Origin: Barthelona sp. PCE
Taxonomy: Eukaryota > Metamonada: BaSk clade
Direction: 5' to 3'
DNA: 64,000 bases
Assembly (NCBI GenBank): GCA_040285745.1
Contig: JAUFOR010000008.1
Span: forward strand, 930,001 to 994,000
Shown: in pieces, positions 9,022 to 17,827 of the stretch
Numbering within the stretch: position 1 is the first letter of the stretch
Layout of the letters: every line of letters starts with the position of its first letter
Notes under the pieces: generated by a model
What the model was told of the DNA's origin: nothing
Seen by the model: the letters and a program-made list of their open reading frames with translations, nothing else
Databases searched by the model: none
Translations under genes and position numbers: made by a program

Positions 9022-9906
9022 ATGCGACAACAGAAGTGCCTTTCACTTCGAAAGGATATCGCTCAAGCGAAAATCAAGCCTCGAATCATTACGAACCCAT
9101 ATTTGACTATAGCCGAGGTTCTTAATTGTGAGGAGTATTTTGTTGATTTAGAGGGCGATTCAATCTTTTCTGACTTTGTAGATGTGGAACCCGAACCACA
9201 ATTCACCAAATTTAAAGAATGTTTGGGCAAATGTATTGTCCAAATCAAAAAGGCAAGAAAACGACCAAAGTATCGACATGTGGAACGTGTATTTTCTAGA
9301 AAGGGCTGTCGTTTGCCACTTCATCGAAACGAATTAAAGTGTTCATGTTCAGAAGCTTGTGCAACACCAGATTGTCCTAACTATGCAACCAATGTTGAAT
9401 GTGATGCAGGTACATGTAATCACAAACAAGAAGATTGCTTAAACCGTAGATTTGCATCGCTTTCAAAGGAGCGTATCTCTTTAAGACCATTTTTGACGGA
9501 ATGGAAGGGAGTAGGTCTTTCAACACTGGAAGACATTGAAGCCGATGAATTAGTAATTGAAATCACTGGAGAATTGATTGACAGGGATGTTTTGTGCAAC
9601 AGACTTGATAAAAGCAAAGTAGGACAAATGATGTATGCTATAGAGTTAGGTAATGATTTGTTTATTGATATGAAACCTAAAGGTAATTTTTCAAGGTTCA
9701 TAAACCATAGCTGTGATCCCAATTTGAGAGTAGAAAAATGGTATGTAGATGAACTGCCAAGATTGGGGTTATTCGCAACCAGAACAATAGAATCATTTGA
9801 AGAGCTTAGTTTTGATTATAATTTTGCTAGTTTTGATGAGAACATCGAATGCAAATGCGGTTCAAAGAACTGTAGAGGCAATTTAAATACAATATTAAAG
9901 GATTAG
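9022..9906 (+). CDS. SET-domain histone lysine methyltransferase (SETD2/ASH1/NSD type)
   Basis: The 294-aa protein has an AWS/pre-SET Cys cluster (about residues 110-150, CSCSEACATPDC...CNHKQEDCLN), a SET domain (about 155-275) and a post-SET motif (CKCGSKNCRGN, about 278-288). Catalytic signatures are intact: FINHSCDPN for S-adenosylmethionine binding and ELSFDYNF with the active-site Tyr. The AWS-SET-post-SET order is that of H3K36 methyltransferases, so I infer nuclear H3K36 methylation. It is a minimal version, lacking the WW, PHD or SRI domains of larger relatives. ATG 9022 is the only Met before the AWS region. It is divergent from TM9SF across 18 bp. Confidence 0.9.
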   Translation: MRQQKCLSLRKDIAQAKIKPRIITNPYLTIAEVLNCEEYFVDLEGDSIFSDFVDVEPEPQFTKFKECLGKCIVQIKKARKRPKYRHVERVFSRKGCRLPLHRNELKCSCSEACATPDCPNYATNVECDAGTCNHKQEDCLNRRFASLSKERISLRPFLTEWKGVGLSTLEDIEADELVIEITGELIDRDVLCNRLDKSKVGQMMYAIELGNDLFIDMKPKGNFSRFINHSCDPNLRVEKWYVDELPRLGLFATRTIESFEELSFDYNFASFDENIECKCGSKNCRGNLNTILKD

Positions 9907-10359
9907 TTTAATTTATTGCGAAATAAAATCTTCATTTTATGGTTTTTGGGGATGACGTGTGAAGAATCAGCATCTGAGCAAAGAATTGTTTTAAAATTCC
10001 TCTTTTAAAAAAACCTGTTGTACCTACCACACTTTAAACGATTTTTCAAAATTTTTAATAACATTAAAGCTTTATATAAAGTTAGTTACCACTCAAAAAT
10101 GAATTATACTTTAAAGTTAAAATAAAATAAGACTGTAAAAGAATAGTAGTCGACTTTATAGTCATTTTATATTCACACAAACATGGACTGTGTAGCATAT
10201 GACTCTCTCATTACGTGATAGATACCTGAAAAACGGGAAAATTGTCAATTTTTCCAAATTTCACCATTTCGAAAATATGTGAAAGTAATCATGTGATGAT
10301 TGTGTTATCTGCACCATAACCACACAAGTCAAATTGTTTTAGCGCTTTTCACTCTTTTC
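9907..10359. other. Intergenic region before the AMP deaminase gene
   Basis: This stretch is AT-rich with homopolymer runs and an AATAAA 22 bp after the SET stop, usable as a poly(A) signal. The AMP deaminase frame extends up to 10300 with non-ATG codons encoding a hydrophobic stretch (QIVLALFTLFMFG), so a hidden 5' exon is possible. I see no GTATGT...CTAAYATTTAG pair that would supply one. Confidence 0.4.
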
Positions 10360-12657
10360 ATGTTTGGGTTAAATTCTTTTTCGACAGCTCAACATAGAAA
10401 TCATCTCACAGCTCATGAACGACTAGTGCTTCCGGATGAGTCACGATTTATCAGTTTCACAAATGTTGACGATCATGTGTCTGATGAAGTCATTACAGTT
10501 ATCTCCATTTTGCAACAGATGCTCAAGAGAAGACAAGAAATCGTGTATCCGCAGCTGACAAATCCCGATCCATATCATGCACCAGCCAATCCTCCTTTAT
10601 TTGCACGAGGTGATGTTCCTAAATGTTCAAATCATGAGATCATCTTTAGCAATCACTTTGGATGCTTTTATCTACGCAATAAGGATGAAAAGACCAATAA
10701 CAATGAACAGAATGAGAGCAAATTTTCAGTCGAAGGTCATGCTTGTGGTGCTTGTCATCGTATGCCTCAGCCGCCCAATATATACTTCGACCGAGTGTAT
10801 TCAATGAATTATCTTTGTAACATGGGCTTCATGCGTACTTTTGCAGAGCACAGATTAAAATTGTTGGAAGAGAAATTCAATTTGCACATCAGTATGAATG
10901 GTGAAGTAGAACGTGATAGTCAGCGTAAGTCAAGGCGACGTGATTTTCACTCTGTTGGTAAGGTTGACAATCACATACATGCTGCAGCTGCATTCAACGC
11001 GAAACGTTTATTGCTTTTCATCAGAGAAAAAATCAAAAAAGAGCCTAACACCATCGTACATGTTGAAGATGGTGTAGAAATGACGTTAATGAACATATTT
11101 GAGCGTCTTAATCTTGAGCCATATGATATTTCTCTTGACAGCCTTGCTGTTTCAGCAGATTCGACTCTTTTTCAACGTTTTGATAAGTTTAATAAGAGCT
11201 TTTCACTATTTGAAAGTGCTATATTAAGAACTGTGTTTTTAAAGACCAACAATCACTTAAATGGTAGATTTTTTGCTGAACTGCTTAAAAGTACATTTAA
11301 CAGGCTTGAGAGATGCCAATACGTTGAACTCAGGCTTTCCATATATGGTAAAAGCCTTGATGAGTGGGATCATCTTGCCAAGTGGTTTATTGATCATGAT
11401 ATGGCACATCCTCGTGTTAGATGGCTTATACAGATACCTCGTTTGTTTACGATCCATCAGAAAAACGGATTTGTTCAAACATTTTCGGATTTTATTCAGA
11501 ACATTTTCTTACCTCTTTTTGAAGTAACTGTTAACCCTGATAGCCATCGCTATCTTTTTTTTTTCCTTCAGCACGTTGTCGGTTTTGATACTGTTGACGA
11601 TGAGAGTAAGCCAGAGCAGAAGTATCATGATAAGTATCCTATGCCAACAGAATGGGATATGAAGATTGAACCACCCTACGCATATTACCTATACTTTTTG
11701 TATTCAAACATTTACTCACTCAATGAGGCTAGAAGATTGCGCGGGTTATCTCCTCTTGCATTACGTCCACATGCAGGTGAGGCAGGACATGTTGAACACC
11801 TGGTTGCCACTTTCCTCACTTCGCAGGGTATTAATCACGGAATCAATTTAAGACTCAACCCTGTGCTACAGTACCTGTACTACTTAGCAAAGATTCCGAT
11901 CAGTGTTTCTCCTGTTTCTAACAATACTCTTTTCCTTGATTTGAAGCAGCATCCTTTTGCAGGTTTTTTTAAGCGTGGTTTATTCGTGACATTATCAACA
12001 GACGATCCTTTGCAGTTTCACCTCACACAAATGCCTCTATTGGAAGAGTACTCGATCAGCGCCAAGATTTTCAACTTCCGTGATGTTGATCTTTGTGAAA
12101 TAGCAAAGAACAGTGTTTTGATGAGTGGACTTGATGTAGAAACGAAGCAAAAGTGGTTGGGACGTGGGTTTGATAATGAAGATCTGCTCATTGCCAACGA
12201 TTCTAAGAGAACAAATGTTCCAAATTTGAGATTACATTTTCGTAGGTCGTGTTTCAACAATGAGCATAGTTTACTGAGTCTTGGTGTAACTGATGTCACC
12301 AACCTGTTGAACGCATATAAGAGAGTCAAACAGACCAATCAGCCTCAGGTGAACTGTGATGAAATCACAAACGCAAGCATTGCGAGTGTGGTTGAGTCAT
12401 CTGTTCAAGATATTAGCGATGTTGAATCCTTAATGAACGTGGAAACGAACAGACCTCGAAGCAGAAGTGTGCCAGACGAATCTACAACACCAAAGCCGCA
12501 TATTAAAGGAAATGAAAAGATTAGTATGAGTAGTCCTGTTGAGATGTATTTGGACATAGATATGTTTGAAAAGGCATCGCTACGTAGCCCCACCCATGAT
12601 AATCAGTATCAAAACAGAAGATTAAGCCTTACTAACAATTTGATGTTCAAGTTGTAG
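10360..12657 (+). CDS. AMP deaminase
   Basis: The product (about 765 aa from the first in-frame ATG) converts AMP to IMP in the purine nucleotide cycle. The match to the eukaryotic family is clear along the whole core: VDNHIHAAAAFN (metal-binding His pair, about residue 205), FQRFDKFN, RLSIYGKSLDEW, GFDTVDDES, LRPHAGEAG, GINHGINLRLNPVLQYL, SPVSNNTLFL and the catalytic STDDPLQFH. A tail of about 100 residues after the core is charged and of unknown role. The start is uncertain: ATG 10360 lies inside a hydrophobic stretch, and the open frame begins at 10300 with no ATG. The gene is followed 39 bp later by TFIIH p44 on the same strand. Confidence 0.95.
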   Translation: MFGLNSFSTAQHRNHLTAHERLVLPDESRFISFTNVDDHVSDEVITVISILQQMLKRRQEIVYPQLTNPDPYHAPANPPLFARGDVPKCSNHEIIFSNHFGCFYLRNKDEKTNNNEQNESKFSVEGHACGACHRMPQPPNIYFDRVYSMNYLCNMGFMRTFAEHRLKLLEEKFNLHISMNGEVERDSQRKSRRRDFHSVGKVDNHIHAAAAFNAKRLLLFIREKIKKEPNTIVHVEDGVEMTLMNIFERLNLEPYDISLDSLAVSADSTLFQRFDKFNKSFSLFESAILRTVFLKTNNHLNGRFFAELLKSTFNRLERCQYVELRLSIYGKSLDEWDHLAKWFIDHDMAHPRVRWLIQIPRLFTIHQKNGFVQTFSDFIQNIFLPLFEVTVNPDSHRYLFFFLQHVVGFDTVDDESKPEQKYHDKYPMPTEWDMKIEPPYAYYLYFLYSNIYSLNEARRLRGLSPLALRPHAGEAGHVEHLVATFLTSQGINHGINLRLNPVLQYLYYLAKIPISVSPVSNNTLFLDLKQHPFAGFFKRGLFVTLSTDDPLQFHLTQMPLLEEYSISAKIFNFRDVDLCEIAKNSVLMSGLDVETKQKWLGRGFDNEDLLIANDSKRTNVPNLRLHFRRSCFNNEHSLLSLGVTDVTNLLNAYKRVKQTNQPQVNCDEITNASIASVVESSVQDISDVESLMNVETNRPRSRSVPDESTTPKPHIKGNEKISMSSPVEMYLDIDMFEKASLRSPTHDNQYQNRRLSLTNNLMFKL

Positions 12658-12696
12658 TTGTTTATCAATAAATCCCTTTTATCAATCTTATCAAAG

Positions 12697-13788
12697 ATGC
12701 TTGCGATAGATGAAACACAGTATTTTGACTTTTTAGGGGAAGAGCATAAGCAAGAAGAGGAGATGGAAATCCGTCCCACTTTTGAATGGGAAGAAGAGAA
12801 TGTTGATCAGTGGGTCTCGCTTAAAGAGGATGAAAACGGGCTAGTGGTTGTTCAAGAAGACCAAGAAGAGACCAAAGAAGAAGCTATTGCTGAGGAAGAG
12901 TCATTACAGCCACTTTACATTAAAAACACTGTTATGGTCATCGATCTCACACACATTACACAGTTCAGAGATTTTTTACCTGATCGAAAAACAGTTCTGT
13001 TGAAAGCTGCACAAGAATTTGCAAATAGCTACATGGAGAATCCTCTTTCAAACTTAAATCTCATTGTAGTACATCCAAATGCAGCTGAAATTAAGGATTT
13101 AACTGTTCAAAATATTGCAGAGAACAAAGAATTACACAAACTAAAAGCAGTAGGAATTCCTAGTCTTGCGTGTGATATTGACAATGCTATTTACAACTTA
13201 TTCCGGTGTGGTTTACCAAGCACTGTTTCAAAAGAGGTTGTTGTCTTCTTTGGAAACTATGGTTCATTTGACACTGAATATTCTTTGCCGGATTTAGTTA
13301 CAAAGCTGCAAACTGACCTTGATGTTCGGGTGTCCGTTCTTGGATTGGGCGCACACGTGCATATTTTGGAGAGATTGTGTTTTGCAAGTGGAGGAACATA
13401 CAAAGTTGCCATTGATTCAGAGGATGCGTACACAAAAGCCAGAGAACTGGCAAAAGAACGTATGAATTCGTGGCCAACCCTCATAAAAATTGGATTTACA
13501 CAAAAGAAAATTATTTCAATTGATGGAAAACGGAATGTACATAAAATTCTTGATTTATGTCCACGTTGTAGTAATATTCTTGAATCTCTACCCTGCTCAT
13601 GTGGTGTATGCCGCCTGTTGGTCACCAATAATGTTTCTTTCCCACAAAAACGAATCAAAAAAATTGTTAAGCTTAATCAAGTTCTAAGTGTTGCCAAAGA
13701 ACCTGGTTTTTGTACAGGGTGTCATTGTGAATTAGAAGATGACACAGACAACTTCTGTGCATTATGCGCTGAATGGTTGAAAAGATAG
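12697..13788 (+). CDS. TFIIH core subunit p44/SSL1
   Basis: The 363-aa protein has an acidic N-terminus, a von Willebrand A-like domain (about residues 75-265, starting TVMVIDLTHITQF) and a C-terminal Cys-rich zinc region (CPRCSN...CSCGVC...CTGCHCEL...CALC). This is the architecture of p44/SSL1, which activates the XPD helicase in the transcription and nucleotide-excision-repair factor TFIIH. I chose ATG 12697; an upstream in-frame extension opens only with TTG. Length is close to human p44 (395 aa) and the final RING-like region is present. It converges on the nucleoside hydrolase gene with 2 bp between the two stop codons. Confidence 0.88.
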   Translation: MLAIDETQYFDFLGEEHKQEEEMEIRPTFEWEEENVDQWVSLKEDENGLVVVQEDQEETKEEAIAEEESLQPLYIKNTVMVIDLTHITQFRDFLPDRKTVLLKAAQEFANSYMENPLSNLNLIVVHPNAAEIKDLTVQNIAENKELHKLKAVGIPSLACDIDNAIYNLFRCGLPSTVSKEVVVFFGNYGSFDTEYSLPDLVTKLQTDLDVRVSVLGLGAHVHILERLCFASGGTYKVAIDSEDAYTKARELAKERMNSWPTLIKIGFTQKKIISIDGKRNVHKILDLCPRCSNILESLPCSCGVCRLLVTNNVSFPQKRIKKIVKLNQVLSVAKEPGFCTGCHCELEDDTDNFCALCAEWLKR

Positions 13789-13790
13789 CA

Positions 13791-14852
13791 TTACAAAAAA
13801 TCACACACATCTTTGTAGAAATTGAAAATGAACTCCATATATTCGATATGTGGTTGAGTTATACATTTGACAGTGAAAATATGATCACCTATACTCTCTA
13901 CAGAATAAAACGGATGAGTATTGTCGTCCTTCAGAAAATACAACAAATGGAAACAAGTGATGTCATACATTGGTGTTAAGGCAGGTAAAGAATCGAACCA
14001 GAGTGAACTTAGAGAAGAACATGTTAGAGCATCATACAGTTCCACATGTTTATCATTACTTTCTGAAAATGCTTCTAGTTTTTCCAGAATAACTGGGCTA
14101 AGGGTCTGAATAATTGATTCTCCGGGGCTACTGACACTGAAATTCACCTGATTGAACATATTTCTGTCCAGATCACGGTATATCGCAATACCTAGCTGAA
14201 AAATTGCATGAAGATCAACACGAGTACATCTTTCACATAAATCATGAATCATTTTCTGTGTCAAACGGGTCTGATAAGCGATGTTTCTTCCCACATAATA
14301 CTGAGGAATTGACTTATCTTGAAAAAATCTAGTTGCAGATTGATACGACTCCCAGTCAGCTCCAATATTAAAGCTACTTCGGTCATTGTAAACCCCCTGG
14401 TAATATACAGAGTGAACAGAAGCGATAGCAGACATATACGGTGAATAGTCAACACCTGGTCCGATAATCATCACTCGCACATTTCTATGTTGTTGAAGTA
14501 TTTTTTTCTTCAATTCAGCGTCTTGAAGAATGCGACTGTCATCGTAAACCTTCTCTCCACGATGCACGTATGCGTTAATATCACTGTCATGGTGATATTC
14601 ATTGATCATTGTACATAAATCCACTTTTCTTCCCTTCCACTCTGTTAAGATTGGAGTTGAGAATACAGGGACATTCATACCCACACAGTCAATCAACCAA
14701 TTGGCCAAGTGAGCCCGTGCATTGTTATTACCTGATACACAGCTCACATATAGTAAATTAACGTTCCCATCGTTAACAAGTTTTAATAGGGTTGCAAGAA
14801 CCTGCAAATCATCACTGTCGTGCCCAATGTCCGTTTCAATAACGATATTCAT
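13791..14852 (-). CDS. Inosine-uridine-type nucleoside hydrolase-like protein
   Basis: The 353-aa protein begins MNIVIETDIGHDSDD, which corresponds to the N-terminal Asp cluster (DTDxxxDD) that binds the catalytic calcium in nucleoside hydrolases; the first Asp is replaced by Glu. The following segment (LLYVSCVSGNNNARAHL) matches the family strand with the conserved Asn. Other positions are divergent, so substrate choice is open. Such enzymes split ribonucleosides into base and ribose and serve purine salvage in parasites and other protists. The open frame extends upstream to a TTG at 14909 and would add a hydrophobic stretch, but ATG 14852 places the motif at the usual N-terminal position. 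Confidence 0.75.
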   Translation of the reverse strand: MNIVIETDIGHDSDDLQVLATLLKLVNDGNVNLLYVSCVSGNNNARAHLANWLIDCVGMNVPVFSTPILTEWKGRKVDLCTMINEYHHDSDINAYVHRGEKVYDDSRILQDAELKKKILQQHRNVRVMIIGPGVDYSPYMSAIASVHSVYYQGVYNDRSSFNIGADWESYQSATRFFQDKSIPQYYVGRNIAYQTRLTQKMIHDLCERCTRVDLHAIFQLGIAIYRDLDRNMFNQVNFSVSSPGESIIQTLSPVILEKLEAFSESNDKHVELYDALTCSSLSSLWFDSLPALTPMYDITCFHLLYFLKDDNTHPFYSVESIGDHIFTVKCITQPHIEYMEFIFNFYKDVCDFL

Positions 14853-15037
14853 CAAAAAAACAAAGCCTATGAGGGTAATAAGAGTAAAAACATACTTGAA
14901 TAATTTCAAGCAAATGTTCTGCTTCTAAAGATCGCAAAGAACAGATAAGTGATGTTCAACAACTGTAAAAGGGAAAGATACAAATAGGATCACTAACTAC
15001 TCGATCATTTATTCACTATTATGTTAAAAATGGATGT

Positions 15038-15649
15038 CTATTTTCTATCTCTCAACTTTCCTTGGCAGTGCTTGAGCACAACCTCGATACCTTTCACATC
15101 TAAACTATCAACCAATGCGATTGCTGCATAAAGAACTTTTTCTGCTGCATTTGGAGCGCCAAAACCAAGCTTGGCCACTCTGGGCTCAACTGTTTCTTCA
15201 GCAACCACTTCTTCTTCCTTATCACCAGGATCGAAATTTCGTGCTAGAATGCGTTCTTCATCAGTGACTTCTTCCATGTCCAACTTCTTCAGTTGTGGGA
15301 GGTAATGCAGGACATATAATCTGTAGCTTTCCTTTGCAGCACAAGGATTATCACCAAGCCAAAGTTCTTCAAGATTCTCCAAATTGGCCAGATACCTTAC
15401 GTCCTCAAGATTTTCGATAGCATTACGACGCAGGTACAATTCCTTCAGGTTTTTGCAATGCATAAACGGTTTTAGACTGCTAATGTTGTTCATAGTAAGA
15501 GCAAGAGTTTCAACCTGTGTTAAAAATCTGACAATTGAAACATCTCCGAGTCTCTGACCCCAAAGAGTTAATGATTTGATGCTTCCCAGATCGCTTGTAC
15601 CTGTCCTAGACTGAATAAGGTCAGCCGTTAAAATTACTTTTTGTGACAT
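15038..15649 (-). CDS. CFAP410 (C21orf2)-like flagellar leucine-rich-repeat protein
   Basis: The 203-aa protein has three or four leucine-rich repeats (residues 25-125) ending in an LRR cap (LWLGDNPCAAKESYRLYVL). It then has an acidic linker and a short helical C-terminal domain (AAEKVLYAAIALVDSL). Order, length and motifs such as NLKELYLRRNAIENL match CFAP410/C21orf2, a protein conserved in ciliated organisms that binds NEK1-type kinases and localises to basal bodies. The start is the ATG at 15649; five upstream codons open with TTG. This gene is one of the better arguments that the organism carries flagella. Confidence 0.82.
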   Translation of the reverse strand: MSQKVILTADLIQSRTGTSDLGSIKSLTLWGQRLGDVSIVRFLTQVETLALTMNNISSLKPFMHCKNLKELYLRRNAIENLEDVRYLANLENLEELWLGDNPCAAKESYRLYVLHYLPQLKKLDMEEVTDEERILARNFDPGDKEEEVVAEETVEPRVAKLGFGAPNAAEKVLYAAIALVDSLDVKGIEVVLKHCQGKLRDRK

Positions 15650-16018
15650 TAAAATTTGGTTCAAAATCGATTATTAAGTGTTTGTACAGGTGTGCTGTGG
15701 ATCGAAAATTATCGAATCCTATTGATATGGGTGGGAATAGTGATTTCAAAACAGTATTTTGTTTGAACCGCGATTCTACATTACTATAATCATTTGTGGG
15801 AAATTTAAAGTCACTTTTCAATTTTTTTTTACCACAAGCACAAAGAATAAAAGATGTCTTGAATAATCAAAGATGATCCTTTTTGTGGATTTTTACATGT
15901 ATAAACCCCTAAACTGCTCCATATACTCCCTATAATCCGTGTGGAAAAAAGACAAAAAAACAATTAAAGCGATAATTACTTGATTTCCTTTTCTTTACCC
16001 ATCTCAATTTTATTTTTC
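15650..16018. other. Divergent intergenic region, AT-rich, no gene seen
   Basis: This 370-bp region separates the CFAP410 gene (minus) from the amino-acid transporter gene (plus) and presumably contains both promoters. It has poly-T and poly-A runs and a GTATAAACCCC stretch near 15900. No coding or RNA structure was evident. Confidence 0.4.
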
Positions 16019-17329
16019 ATGAATTTAAGCAATGGGCGGGCCACCACTGTTGAGACTTCAGCACTGTTGACCTATGATAAAGGTTCTTCACACATAGAAG
16101 GTCATAAGCAAAAATCTACTACTGTATCACTTGTATCTGTGTATATTAATTTCATTATTGGCGTAGCAGTACTAACTTTCCCCTCTCTGTACTCTCACGG
16201 ACTGATATGCGGATTGATTGTTACCCTGTGTAGTACACTTCTATCATACATCACTCTTCGTCTACTTTTCATTGCCATAACGCGTTTACAGGCTCAGCAG
16301 GCTGTTGATGAAATCGAACACCTTACTGGTCGGATACACACGTACAATACTTCACTTGAATCCAAGATTGAAATGGGTGAAGCATGTGAACTTGCAAAGG
16401 GTAAGTTTTTACGCACAATTTATGATTATTCATTCACTTTTTTTGAATATTTTATTCTTGCAGCATTCACCAATACGTTTTCTGATGCACTAAAAGAATC
16501 TTTTCCAATTGAAAACGGTCATTACATTTATGTCGTTGGTTTTGCATTATTTGTTGTTCCTGTAACAACATTAGGTATTAAGGAGCAAAAAGGGTTCCAA
16601 CTTTTAATGACTGTTGCCCGATTTCTGTTATTTTTCTTGCTTGTTTCAATGGCAATTGATGGTATAATGCAAGATGGAATTACGAAAAAAGTTTGGGAGT
16701 TTGACCCTTTAGATTTTCCTTCAATGTTCAATGGAATCGTTATCTGTCAAGTTATACATCATGGTATGGCAAGTTTAAGTAACATTGGTGAAGGCAGAGA
16801 TATTAACAAAGCTCTTAAGTGGGCAATGTTCTTTACTTCATTTTTCTACATGCTAATCGGAACTGTTGGGTTTTTGTGGATTGGATCACCACCTACAATC
16901 ATTTCACAACATTTCATTCCACTCGCTAAACATGCTACAGGTCTTAAAAAGATTGGTTATTACTATATTGCACTTTTCCCGGCTTTAGATATTATTTCAG
17001 CATTTCCTCTTGGAGGACTTACATTAGCATCTACTATTGGCAACTTTAAGACCTTAAAAGGAAAGACAAAAAGTTCCAGACTTATAGCTGCTATTCCCCC
17101 TATCACCATTGCATTCTTTTTTTCAAACATTCACTTACTTATGGAGTTTGCTGGTTTGTTTGCTTATGTTATCGCATTTATCATTCCATGTTTGTTGTAT
17201 CTTAATACTCCATCATCGATCAAAACAACACATGATTTACCAAAATTCTTGCAATCTAAGTTATTCATCAAATGTATTTTCTATTTCGGTTTAGTTTCAC
17301 TACTAATTGGTATTATAGGTATTCGTTAG
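16019..17329 (+). CDS. Amino-acid transporter, AAAP/SLC38-like
   Basis: The 436-aa protein has about eleven hydrophobic membrane segments. The first contains the family-typical SLVSVYINFIIGVAVLTFPS, with a break where the substrate binds. Other matching regions are LGIKEQKGFQLL and VICQVIHHGMASLSNI. This fits the amino-acid/auxin permease (SLC32/36/38) family, moving neutral amino acids across plasma or vacuolar/lysosomal membranes; the substrate cannot be read from the sequence. ATG 16019 is chosen over an upstream TTG. The stop codon shares bases with the stop of the convergent ABITRAM gene (TTAG, 17326-17329). Confidence 0.85.
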   Translation: MNLSNGRATTVETSALLTYDKGSSHIEGHKQKSTTVSLVSVYINFIIGVAVLTFPSLYSHGLICGLIVTLCSTLLSYITLRLLFIAITRLQAQQAVDEIEHLTGRIHTYNTSLESKIEMGEACELAKGKFLRTIYDYSFTFFEYFILAAFTNTFSDALKESFPIENGHYIYVVGFALFVVPVTTLGIKEQKGFQLLMTVARFLLFFLLVSMAIDGIMQDGITKKVWEFDPLDFPSMFNGIVICQVIHHGMASLSNIGEGRDINKALKWAMFFTSFFYMLIGTVGFLWIGSPPTIISQHFIPLAKHATGLKKIGYYYIALFPALDIISAFPLGGLTLASTIGNFKTLKGKTKSSRLIAAIPPITIAFFFSNIHLLMEFAGLFAYVIAFIIPCLLYLNTPSSIKTTHDLPKFLQSKLFIKCIFYFGLVSLLIGIIGIR

Positions 17330-17769
17330 TTGACAATAAACTTTCTGTAATGTTTACCTTGTCTTCTCTTATGAGATTTGTTAAACGTAAAAAGCCAACC
17401 ACGATGCAAATAAAATTCCGATGTAAGGGTTTGTGGGTTTGTTATGAGATCATTGTTAACCTCAAGGAGCACTGCTCCCTTCATATTTAGGGAAATATTA
17501 TGCTTAACACCTGATTCCATCTCAATCTCGCATAAAATGTCCGTTGGCCTAATTGGAATGCTTCCAATATGCTTCTTTCCCTCAATTTCAGGAATGAACG
17601 GGAAATGAACTGTTTCAACGATATCATCATCAGAAAATGCAGGATGATTATCTGTAAGACACAAAACACCCACATCATTTGGATGAATATGCACAACGAA
17701 GCCCTTATATGCAAATTCAAACGATTCAAAACGCTCGTCAGTGAATGAAGGTACGGAATACTCGGACAT
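17326..17769 (-). CDS. ABITRAM/FAM206-like protein (simiate)
   Basis: The 147-aa protein matches the small glycine-cleavage-H-like fold of ABITRAM/FAM206A: VGVLCLTDNHPAF aligns with the family's VITLAESHPV, and GAVLLEVNNDLITNP...GWLFTF aligns with GRLMEVNENILHKP...GYIAVV. Animal members bind actin and are reported in nuclear speckles; the family is widespread in flagellated protists. Length is slightly below the animal protein (about 180 aa). The ATG is at 17769. The 3' end overlaps the stop of the amino-acid transporter by a few bases. Confidence 0.72.
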   Translation of the reverse strand: MSEYSVPSFTDERFESFEFAYKGFVVHIHPNDVGVLCLTDNHPAFSDDDIVETVHFPFIPEIEGKKHIGSIPIRPTDILCEIEMESGVKHNISLNMKGAVLLEVNNDLITNPQTLTSEFYLHRGWLFTFNKSHKRRQGKHYRKFIVN

Positions 17770-17827
17770 TAGAGTGTTAAAACAAATAGTACCTATTTCG
17801 AATGAATAATTTAATTAGAACTTAGGG

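Noticed and set aside
15621-15821. 66-codon minus-strand frame upstream of CFAP410
   Set aside because: Overlaps the CFAP410 start in another frame, lacks similarity and has no ATG-led context of its own.
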